Shown piece by piece: positions 33,209-40,710 of a DNA stretch of 64,000 nt (position 1 is its first letter; every line of letters begins with the position of its first letter). The notes beneath the pieces were generated by a model, which had not been told where the DNA came from, made no database searches, and worked only from the letters and a program-made list of their open reading frames with translations. The position numbers and the translations under genes are program-made. The stretch is from Bacteroidia bacterium (GTDB lineage Bacteria > Bacteroidota > Bacteroidia > J057), in NCBI GenBank assembly GCA_022760475.1, contig JALEFZ010000088.1:310001-374000 (forward strand). Direction: 5' to 3'.

Positions 33209-36200
33209 CTAGAATTTGAGGCTTATTCCTCCTGTAATAGATTTTGAAATAGGGTATCGGCCGTTGTCGACTCCATTAATCAAGGGACTTTGGTTGAAGG
33301 AACCAATGTCTGGATCATAGCCAGAATACCTGGTCCACGTAAAGTAATTTTGAGCTCCTGCATAGATTCTAAGGTATTGTACATGGAGCTTTTGCAAGGC
33401 TGTATTGGGCAGGGTGTAGCCTAAGGTCAGGTTTTTGAGACGTAGGAACGAACCATCTTCAATGAAACGATCAGAAATTCTTCTGTTGTCATTAGGATCT
33501 GGTCCAGTTGCCCTTGGTACAGTTGTCGAAGGATTGGTGTTTGTATATCGATCGATCACATTTACAGACTGATTGACAAGCCCTGCCATGCCTTCAATGT
33601 CTCTACGGATAAGGTTCAATATTTCATTTCCATACACAGATTGAAGAAAAATGCTGAGATCGAATCCTTTATAACTAAAATTGTTGATCAGGTTGGCTGT
33701 GAAATCTGGATGGGGACTTCCCAAAAAGCTTTGGTCTTTTTCGTCAATGACTCCGTCGCTGTTGATGTCTCTGAATCTGATGTCGCCAGGTCTGGTTCCA
33801 TCAGTCTGGAATGGGCTCTCCCCAATTTCAGACTGAGATTGAAAAATCCCATCTACAATGTGGCCATAAAACATCCCAATGGGCTGCCCTTCTTCGGTGC
33901 GGGTAACGGGAATTCGTTGTAAAAGTCCAGTTAGGTTTCCATTAGAACCCAGGCTGATCACATTGTTGCGGTTCATAGAGAAATTGGCACTTGTTCTCCA
34001 CAAGAATTTCCCCTTGGTATTCACCGTATTTAGTGAAAACTCCCATCCCTTATTGACTACCTCACCAATGTTTACGAATGGGGGAGCCAGGCTACCTGCT
34101 GTTGCTGGAAGTAGGGCAGGGAGCAGCATTCCGTCAGCTACTTTGTTATAATAGTCCACAACTACCTCTATGCGGTTGTTGAACATACTGAGGTTCATTC
34201 CAAAATTTGCTTGTCTGGAGGATTCCCAACGCACATCCGGATTGGCAATATTTGAGGGGGCAAATGAGGTCAACAATTGATCTCCAAGAACAACATTGAT
34301 TGATCTCAGGTTGGAGCTGAAGGAATATAGCCCAATTTCCTGGTTCCCAACTTCCCCCAAACCGACCCTGAATTTTAGGTCATAGTTCAGGTCGCCCATG
34401 AGTTTTTTCATGAATTTCTCATTCGAAGCCTTCCAGGCGAAGGCTGCTGAAGGAAAATATCCATATCGGTTGTTGGGGCCGAACCTTGATGATCCATCTA
34501 CACGGAAAGTTGCCGTTAGTAGGTAGCGGTCATCAAAATTATAATTCAATCGTCCAAAGTATGAAAGCAATGCCCAATGACCTGAACCCCCATCGTTGTT
34601 TTGCTGGCCTGCATCACCAAGGGTGAGTTCCTGGAGGTCGTTGGAAGGCAAGTTTTGTCTGGTTGCGAAGATCCAGTCATATTTTCCTTCCTGAATCTCG
34701 AATCCACCAAGGAAGGTGAGTCTATGTTTGGGGGTAATTTCCTTGTCAAAGGTCAGGAGATGCTTATTTATCCAAAAGTAACTCTGATTCCAGCTTTTAT
34801 TTAAGGAAGATTTACCAAACAGGTTACCCCTCTGAAAAGTGGGATAAAAGGTGTGGTGATGTGAGAAGTTGAGGTCTGTTCCAAATTCAGTTCTGTACTT
34901 TAGAAAGGGGAAAATATCTGCTTCGAGGTAAATGTTGGATAGAATCCTTGTTTTTAGGTTGTAGTCATTGGTTTCCAATGCCCTCGCTACGGGATTGTCA
35001 AAGGATAAAGAAATCTCTTCCTGTGGCCCCGCAAAACTTCCGTCTGCATTTTTTACCGCAGCATTAGGCACCATAAGCAGTGCTGTGTAGATGACTCCGT
35101 TACTGTTGTCATTGAAGGTGATGTTTTCACGGGTTCTGCTGACCAGAAAGCTGTTTCCTATTCGAATTCGATCGTTAAAAGAATGATCAAGGTTCATCTT
35201 ACCCGAAATCCTGGTGAAATCTGAACCTACAACCGTACCTTCTCTGAAGTGGTAACTGGTAGAGAAGGCATATTTGGTTCTTTTACTCCCTCCAGCCAAT
35301 GTCAACTGGTAGTTTTGCATTCCTGCCGTCCTGAATACCTCATCCTGCCAGTCGGTTCCTTCTCCCAGCAGGTCAGGATTTTCGAATTCTTCAATGTCGT
35401 CAAAAGCAATGTCTTTATAGTATTCGGCATACTCTTTCAGATTCATCAATGGAATCTTTCTTGCCAATTGGTGAGAGGTGTAATAAGAGTCAAAGGTCAG
35501 TGTAGATTTACCTTCAGTTCCCCTTTTTGTTTTGATCAGTACTACTCCATTAGCTGCTCTTGCTCCATAAATAGCTGTAGCTGAGGCATCTTTAAGGATC
35601 TCAATGGATTCAATATCGTTGGGGTTAATGGTAGTTAAAGCACTCGTATTCTGTCCACCGCCATCCAGTTCAGAAAAGTTTGAGGAGGAACCCTGGTTGT
35701 CATTCACCACTGGGATTCCATCAATCACATAGAGCGGTTCAGCTGAAAGGGTCGAACCAATACCACGTATCCTGATGGAGACTCCCCCGCCGGGTGCACC
35801 TGAGTTTTGAGTTACAAAAACCCCCGCAGCCCGGCCCTGTATGGCTTGATCAAGGCCTGTTACAGGCAATTCTTTCAATTCCTTTTCGCTGATCGAAGAA
35901 ACGGCCCCAGTCAGGTCGCTTCTCTTTTGAGTGCCATAACCTACCAGTACTACCTCCTGGAGGTTTTGTGTACTTGGTTGAAGGTAAATGCTTCCCATGT
36001 TTTCAGCAATGGCAACGATTCGAGTGTCCAGGTAGCCATAATACCTGATCAAAAGCGTGTTGCCCCTGGGAATCTGAATGCTGAAACTTCCATCTTCTTT
36101 GGAAAGGACACCTTTGTTGCTGCCTTCGACTATGATGGTAGCACCGACCAGAGGATCTCGAGAGTCCGCATCAAAAACGAATCCTTTTGCAGTAATTACT

Positions 36201-36586
36201 TCTCCAAGATGCTCAGGGACAATCAGTGCGGAAGATCCTTTTAACTTGCTTTTGAGTCCCCTCTTTTTGATTACATAGGTTTGGGGATTGAGTTTTTTGT
36301 AGGTAAAACCCACTTTTCTCAACAGTCTATTTAAGTCCTGGTCAACCGACTTACCCAAAGAGATGGGCTGGACAAAAACATTTTTGGTTTGATCTACATC
36401 GAAGATGATGCTGACCTTGTGGGTGATTGCTACCCGCTCAATCTGTTTGCTCAACGGCACCAGTTGTTGAACCGGGTCGGTGAGGAAGGTCCTGGCCTGA
36501 ATCTCAGGCATGCTACCCCAAATTAGAGGTATGAAGGAAAATAGCAGCAAAATTCTGCCTGTGAAACTCGTAGTCGTCGGTTTCAT
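33209..36586 (-). CDS. SusC/RagA TonB-dependent transporter with STN signalling domain
   Basis: A 1125-residue outer-membrane transporter. Signal peptide, then an STN (secretin/TonB short N-terminal) domain at about 45-110 (IFDVDQTKNVFVQPISLGKSVDQDLNRLLRKVGFTYKKL), a carboxypeptidase-D-like domain (KGFVFDADSRDPLVGATIIVEG), the TonB/plug region (VVLVGYGTQKRSDLTGAVSSIS, QGRAAGVFVTQNSGAPGG, PLYVIDGIPVVND) and a 22-strand barrel ending in an aromatic terminal strand. The STN domain marks transducers that report substrate binding to a FecR-type anti-sigma factor, and such a gene is directly upstream. Substrate is inferred as xylo-oligosaccharide from the GH10 gene. Confidence 0.96.
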   Translation of the reverse strand: MKPTTTSFTGRILLLFSFIPLIWGSMPEIQARTFLTDPVQQLVPLSKQIERVAITHKVSIIFDVDQTKNVFVQPISLGKSVDQDLNRLLRKVGFTYKKLNPQTYVIKKRGLKSKLKGSSALIVPEHLGEVITAKGFVFDADSRDPLVGATIIVEGSNKGVLSKEDGSFSIQIPRGNTLLIRYYGYLDTRIVAIAENMGSIYLQPSTQNLQEVVLVGYGTQKRSDLTGAVSSISEKELKELPVTGLDQAIQGRAAGVFVTQNSGAPGGGVSIRIRGIGSTLSAEPLYVIDGIPVVNDNQGSSSNFSELDGGGQNTSALTTINPNDIESIEILKDASATAIYGARAANGVVLIKTKRGTEGKSTLTFDSYYTSHQLARKIPLMNLKEYAEYYKDIAFDDIEEFENPDLLGEGTDWQDEVFRTAGMQNYQLTLAGGSKRTKYAFSTSYHFREGTVVGSDFTRISGKMNLDHSFNDRIRIGNSFLVSRTRENITFNDNSNGVIYTALLMVPNAAVKNADGSFAGPQEEISLSFDNPVARALETNDYNLKTRILSNIYLEADIFPFLKYRTEFGTDLNFSHHHTFYPTFQRGNLFGKSSLNKSWNQSYFWINKHLLTFDKEITPKHRLTFLGGFEIQEGKYDWIFATRQNLPSNDLQELTLGDAGQQNNDGGSGHWALLSYFGRLNYNFDDRYLLTATFRVDGSSRFGPNNRYGYFPSAAFAWKASNEKFMKKLMGDLNYDLKFRVGLGEVGNQEIGLYSFSSNLRSINVVLGDQLLTSFAPSNIANPDVRWESSRQANFGMNLSMFNNRIEVVVDYYNKVADGMLLPALLPATAGSLAPPFVNIGEVVNKGWEFSLNTVNTKGKFLWRTSANFSMNRNNVISLGSNGNLTGLLQRIPVTRTEEGQPIGMFYGHIVDGIFQSQSEIGESPFQTDGTRPGDIRFRDINSDGVIDEKDQSFLGSPHPDFTANLINNFSYKGFDLSIFLQSVYGNEILNLIRRDIEGMAGLVNQSVNVIDRYTNTNPSTTVPRATGPDPNDNRRISDRFIEDGSFLRLKNLTLGYTLPNTALQKLHVQYLRIYAGAQNYFTWTRYSGYDPDIGSFNQSPLINGVDNGRYPISKSITGGISLKF

Positions 36587-36638
36587 AGTAGCGTCCGGTT
36601 AGTCTGTCTTTTAAAAAAATATCTTACTCAAAGGAATT

Positions 36639-37607
36639 CTACTTGATCAGGTACTTGCCTTCATCAAGTTTTTCAAATTCCATATCATAAATTTCTGCCA
36701 ATGCTTGTAAAAGGAGTTCAGGGTTATTTTCTCTGATAAATGCATTTACCCTTCTATCCATGATTGAATCTTCCATTACCTGGATGTCCCAATTGAAGTC
36801 CCATTTGAGTTTATTGATGATGCTTTCAATAGTCGCATCCCGATAAATCATCATGTTGTCCTTCCAGGCTGTTACGGGTTCAGGATCAATCTTATTGGAT
36901 TTCCACTTTTGATCAGCGAAAACCATCTGATCGCCGGGTTCAAGCTCAATTTCTTCCTGATTGGGACCTTTTATTTCTAAAAATCCTTCGATCAAGGTTA
37001 CTCGCTGTACATCTTCTCTATGAAGTGCATTGAATTTTGTTCCCATCACCTTGATATCACCATATTTCATGTGTACCACCAGTGGCTTTTGTGGAATGTG
37101 TCGAACATCAAAATATCCTTCTCCCTCCAGCCAGATTTCTCTTGTTGCCTCTGTATCCCAGCTTTCATTGTACTTCACCCGGCTATGGCCATTTAGCGTG
37201 AGTTGACTTCCATCAGGCAAATCGAGTAACATGATTTCTCCATAAGCTGTGCTGATTTCTTTGTAGCTCTGTTCCTGTGGAAACTGCCAAACAAATATTC
37301 CGATTAGCAGAGCGATAGAAGCTGCAATCGCTATTGGTGCCCATTTAGGGATTAGCCTTCTGACAGTTTTTTGAGAAGGAAGTTTGGCAGATAGCTTGCT
37401 CCATTCCTCTATGGCCTCATTGGGCTCAGCGACAGATGACATAGCCAATACCCATTTATGGGCTTCTGCTACATCAGCCTCCTTTTCAGGATGGTCTTTA
37501 AGCCAAGTGGTCCATTTTTGAACCTCCTTGTCAGAAGTCTTGAGGCAATACGCCTTGAAACTTTCGGACGCGATCAGGGATTCAAGCGAGTAATCTTGCT
37601 CATTCAT
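36639..37607 (-). CDS. FecR-family anti-sigma regulator
   Basis: A 322-residue inner-membrane protein. The N-terminal ~85 residues are a cytoplasmic sigma-binding part (CLKTSDKEVQKWTTWLKDHPEKEADVAEAHKW). A transmembrane helix follows at about 90-108 (WAPIAIAASIALLIGIFVW), then a periplasmic FecR domain (YGEIMLLDLPDGSQLTLNGHSRVKYNESW, GEGYFDVRHIPQKPLVVHMKYGDIKVMGTKFNA) and a C-terminal DUF4974-type short domain (ESIINKLKWDFNWDIQ ... NNPELLLQALAEIYDMEFEKL). It lies between the sigma factor and SusC genes and would relay the SusC STN signal to the sigma factor. Confidence 0.93.
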   Translation of the reverse strand: MNEQDYSLESLIASESFKAYCLKTSDKEVQKWTTWLKDHPEKEADVAEAHKWVLAMSSVAEPNEAIEEWSKLSAKLPSQKTVRRLIPKWAPIAIAASIALLIGIFVWQFPQEQSYKEISTAYGEIMLLDLPDGSQLTLNGHSRVKYNESWDTEATREIWLEGEGYFDVRHIPQKPLVVHMKYGDIKVMGTKFNALHREDVQRVTLIEGFLEIKGPNQEEIELEPGDQMVFADQKWKSNKIDPEPVTAWKDNMMIYRDATIESIINKLKWDFNWDIQVMEDSIMDRRVNAFIRENNPELLLQALAEIYDMEFEKLDEGKYLIK

Positions 37608-37703
37608 AAGTTGAAGGTTGGGAAGGTACAGTGTGTTTTACCCCTTCCTCAGTGGTAAAGAGGAAGGCCATTTGTCGATTTACTATTCTGATTGAAAAAA
37701 AAG

Positions 37704-38246
37704 TTAATTTTTTTTCAATGGTTGGTTATCCTGAGTTAAAAAAGCCCTTAGTTTTTTGATAGAGGCATGGATTTGGTTGTAAATAGTTTGCTTACTTTTC
37801 CCGGTAAATGCTGCAATTTCCTCGTATTCAAAACCACTTTGGAATTTGAGCTTGACCATTTCTTTTTGCTGCTCAGGAAGGCTTTTGATAGCTTGTTTTA
37901 ATTTTTCCTGCAATTCAGTTTGTTCATCCAGGGATTGAAAATCCTGCTCTGAAAACTCCATCCCACTTTCTGCCAACTGTTCAATAGAGCTTCCTATGAA
38001 TTTTCGACTTTTTTTAATTTCGTAGAAAAGCTTTCTATAAAATGCTTTGAATAAATAGGCCTTGGGGTCGACAATGTTTTGCTCCCAAATTTGTTTTTCC
38101 CAAAGCTCAAGGAAAAAGAGTTGTATACAATCTTTTACGAAATCCTTTTGCCCACAAATACCCATCCCCAGATTCAGTAGGCTCTGGTAGTTTTTGAGGA
38201 AAAGGTCCTCAAATTCCTTTCGTTTTGTTGCTTCGTTATTGGGCAT
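37704..38246 (-). CDS. ECF-type RNA polymerase sigma factor of the PUL
   Basis: A 180-residue sigma-70 family protein of the Bacteroidota group. Region 2 is at about 8-75 (FEDLFLKNYQSLLNLGMGI ... CIQLFFLELWEKQ, AYLFKAFYRKLFYE). Region 4 is at 115-170 (IKSLPEQQKEMVKLKFQSGFEYEEIAAFTGKSKQTIYNQIHASIKKLR) with a helix-turn-helix. Region 3 is absent, as expected. It is the first gene of the PUL, upstream of FecR and the STN-SusC gene, a complete cell-surface signalling triad. Confidence 0.94.
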   Translation of the reverse strand: MPNNEATKRKEFEDLFLKNYQSLLNLGMGICGQKDFVKDCIQLFFLELWEKQIWEQNIVDPKAYLFKAFYRKLFYEIKKSRKFIGSSIEQLAESGMEFSEQDFQSLDEQTELQEKLKQAIKSLPEQQKEMVKLKFQSGFEYEEIAAFTGKSKQTIYNQIHASIKKLRAFLTQDNQPLKKN

Positions 38247-38394
38247 TTTTAAGCATCGAGGGCAAACTTCCCTGCATAGCTAAATTATTTTATTGAAAGA
38301 TTTGTATAATCCCTACAATTAAATGAAGATAAACATTATATAAATGACATACGATATCAAATTGACTGATTGGGAAAGCTTTGCCCTGCTGTGC

Positions 38395-38402
38395 TAAATT
38401 TG
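38395..38402 (+). promoter_or_regulatory. Candidate -7 promoter element for DUF3667 gene
   Basis: TAAATTTG matches TAnnTTTG and lies 23 bp before the start at 38426, with a TTG (38370-38372) 22 bp upstream as a possible -33 element. It is in the divergent region shared with the sigma-factor gene. Confidence 0.4.
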
Positions 38403-38425
38403 AATTCATAATTTTTGTTCAGGAG

Positions 38426-39223
38426 ATGAATTGTAAGAACTGCCAAAAAGAAATTTCTGAAGACGCCAACTATTGCAAATTTTGTGGTGCTGAGGTCGTG
38501 AGATCCAGGATCAGTGGGAAAGAGATCCTGGGACAAGTTTTTGCCGTATTTTCGGGTTGGGACAATAGCTTTTTTCGGACAATCAGAACCATGTTTCGAA
38601 GGCCTGAGGTTTTGATCAAAGAATTTCTTGATGGAACAAGGAAAAAGTACTTCAAGCCCTTTGCCTTTTTAGCCTTCTGTACCTCGATCAGCCTTATTGT
38701 GATGAACTCCTTGGCTACCAAGTATTTGGAGCAGTATACCTTCAGTAGTCAGAATCAAGTTAAGGCGGGCATTTCAAGTCTTAATAATTCCTCCGAAGAA
38801 AAACTTGATCCAACGAAGGAAGTTTCTCCTGAGGAAGAGGCAAAAGCCAAGTATTTACAAGAACTCATTGTGAAATACTTCATGATGATTTCTTTTCTCC
38901 TATTGCCCATTTATGGCTTGATTTCATGGGGGGTATTTGGGAAGCCATTTAATTTTGGAGAACATTTGACCATAAATGCATTCATACAGGGCTTCATTGC
39001 CTTGGTGAGTACTTCGTTTTTTCTGATAAGCCTCATTTCTTCAGATGTATTTTACATATTGACCTTTGGATTTACCATCGTTTATTACCTCTTCGCTTAT
39101 GGAAGGCTTTATCAATACAACTTCCTAAGGGTGGTTTTGAGTTTTTTTAAATTCATAGGAATTGTTAGCCTGGGGGCATTTTTAATTTGGGGAATCGGAT
39201 ATTTGCTTGGATTCTTATTCTAG
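38426..39223 (+). CDS. Zinc-ribbon DUF3667-type membrane protein
   Basis: A 265-residue protein. The ATG at 38426 follows AGGAG and gives an N-terminal zinc ribbon, CKNCQKEISEDANYCKFCG (two CxxC pairs). After it come SGKEILGQVFAVF and TMFRRPEVLIKEFLDGTRKKYFKPFAFLAF, the hallmark of DUF3667, and about five transmembrane helices to the C-terminus. Function is unknown. The next gene starts 13 bp downstream, so the two are probably co-transcribed. Confidence 0.82.
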   Translation: MNCKNCQKEISEDANYCKFCGAEVVRSRISGKEILGQVFAVFSGWDNSFFRTIRTMFRRPEVLIKEFLDGTRKKYFKPFAFLAFCTSISLIVMNSLATKYLEQYTFSSQNQVKAGISSLNNSSEEKLDPTKEVSPEEEAKAKYLQELIVKYFMMISFLLLPIYGLISWGVFGKPFNFGEHLTINAFIQGFIALVSTSFFLISLISSDVFYILTFGFTIVYYLFAYGRLYQYNFLRVVLSFFKFIGIVSLGAFLIWGIGYLLGFLF

Positions 39224-39236
39224 TTAAAGCTATTTC

Positions 39237-40676
39237 ATGAAGAGAAGGTTCTTGCTAGCTCTGCTTTGGATTGTTTTGGGAGGGGGACTTAGCTTCCTGG
39301 TATACCTGCTTTCCAATTTTTACATCCTTTTTTCTCAGTCCGATCAGTTGTTTGCATGGAAGCATAAGCACATTCCTGCTCTTGTTTTTCATACAGATCA
39401 ATGGGGGTATGAATCAGGTGAAGAAGTCAATATTTACGCTTCCTGGCGTGGGGGTGATTCTGTAGATCTTTACCTTTTTGATATCCTTCAAAAGGATACC
39501 CTTCTTCATGAAAAGGTCTGGGTTGAGCATCAAGAAGTAAAGCGAGGTGTAGCCATAGGAGGAACGAACTGGACCGCAAATTACTCATTGAAATTGCCCT
39601 CAGGGTCGCCTACTGGCTGGTTTGTCTTGGGTTTGAAAAAGGATAAGTCTCAATTCTACCAAAGTATTTTTATCCAACCTCGGGTAGTCAAGAAAAAAAT
39701 TGCATTCCTATTTTCAACCAACACCTGGAATGCCTATAACTTTTGGGGGGGACATTCCATTTATTCCAAAAATAAAACCGATGCTGTCTCCTTCCGACGT
39801 CCACAATTGTTGGCCGATCCCTTCCTGAAAAACTCATTTCCCAATCACCAATTGTATTTTCAGGCTGCGAATAAGGATCGATATGTGGCCGAAATGCTAG
39901 ATACAGCGGAATATCAATTTGATGCCTTCTCCATGGAGGATTTAGAAGCATCACAGAGCATCCTATACGAATATGACGTCTGGATCATTTCTACTCATTC
40001 TGAGTACTGGACTAAGAATATGCTTAATAATCTGAATACTTACCTGGATTCAGGAGGCAGCTTTGTTAATCTGGCTGGAAATGTAGCGGCTTATGAAAGT
40101 TTCCTTAACCTAAACTCCAGGCAGTTGAAAGTACAACGAGCTATAGAAAACCTCTGGGAGGAGAGGGATAGCCTTGGCCTAAGGCCATTTGGAATGAAGC
40201 CTGGTTTTCTGGGTTTTCATACCTATGCGCCCTACCAAATAGAAAAAGATAGCAGTTGGTTGCTTCAGGGGACAGAACTTGAAAATGGAGACCTGATAGG
40301 TCAAGTCAGCGATTCCTACGATTATACCTATATGTATGGCAGTTGGTTGGAGCGGATTTGGGGCTTAAGAAAAAAAGGGAAAAGAGGGGCAGCGTCTGGT
40401 CTGGAGATAGATCAGTTGTATGAGGGTACTCCTGACAATTGGGTAACAGTAGCTGCAGGCCTTAATCCAAGATTGGATGGAAAAGGTGAAGTTTATCCCC
40501 AGGAAATTGCTGTTCCTTGGCAAAGAGGGGAGGGGGGATATATTGGATATTACGAACATCCAGCTGGTGGAATTGTATTCGGCACAGGGTCAATGGCGTT
40601 TACTGGTGCATTGCCCTATGACGAAAACTGTAGGACAATCGTTTTGAATGCAATTCGAAGAGCTGTAAAAGAATAA
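39237..40676 (+). CDS. N,N-dimethylformamidase beta-subunit-like protein, membrane-anchored
   Basis: A 479-residue protein with an N-terminal membrane anchor (FLLALLWIVLGGGLSFLVYLLSNFYILF, about 5-32). After a beta-sandwich part (LVFHTDQWGYESGEEVNIYASW, WTANYSLKLPSG, GWFVLGLKKD) comes a domain like the C-terminal part of DMF amidase beta subunits: IAFLFSTNTWNAYNFWGGHSIY, YDVWIISTHSEYWTKNMLNNLNTYLDSGGSFVNLAGN, and a late GIVFGTGSMAFTGALPY. That domain has a glutamine-amidotransferase-like fold. Whether it hydrolyses amides is unknown; the Bacteroidota members are uncharacterised. It faces the periplasm. Confidence 0.7.
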   Translation: MKRRFLLALLWIVLGGGLSFLVYLLSNFYILFSQSDQLFAWKHKHIPALVFHTDQWGYESGEEVNIYASWRGGDSVDLYLFDILQKDTLLHEKVWVEHQEVKRGVAIGGTNWTANYSLKLPSGSPTGWFVLGLKKDKSQFYQSIFIQPRVVKKKIAFLFSTNTWNAYNFWGGHSIYSKNKTDAVSFRRPQLLADPFLKNSFPNHQLYFQAANKDRYVAEMLDTAEYQFDAFSMEDLEASQSILYEYDVWIISTHSEYWTKNMLNNLNTYLDSGGSFVNLAGNVAAYESFLNLNSRQLKVQRAIENLWEERDSLGLRPFGMKPGFLGFHTYAPYQIEKDSSWLLQGTELENGDLIGQVSDSYDYTYMYGSWLERIWGLRKKGKRGAASGLEIDQLYEGTPDNWVTVAAGLNPRLDGKGEVYPQEIAVPWQRGEGGYIGYYEHPAGGIVFGTGSMAFTGALPYDENCRTIVLNAIRRAVKE

Positions 40677-40699
40677 AGCCCGGCGGTTAAACCGGGCTT
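40676..40699. terminator. Hairpin between convergent genes
   Basis: AAGCCCGG pairs with CCGGGCTT across an 8-base loop, starting at the last base of the plus-strand stop. On the minus strand the stem is followed by TTTATTCTTTT, so it mainly fits the minus-strand gene ending at 40711. Confidence 0.7.
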
Positions 40700-40710
40700 G
40701 CTGATATAGA

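Noticed and set aside
25802-38246. Recent horizontal transfer of the PUL
   Set aside because: No integrase, transposase, tRNA end or direct repeats at the borders, and base composition looks like the neighbours by eye.
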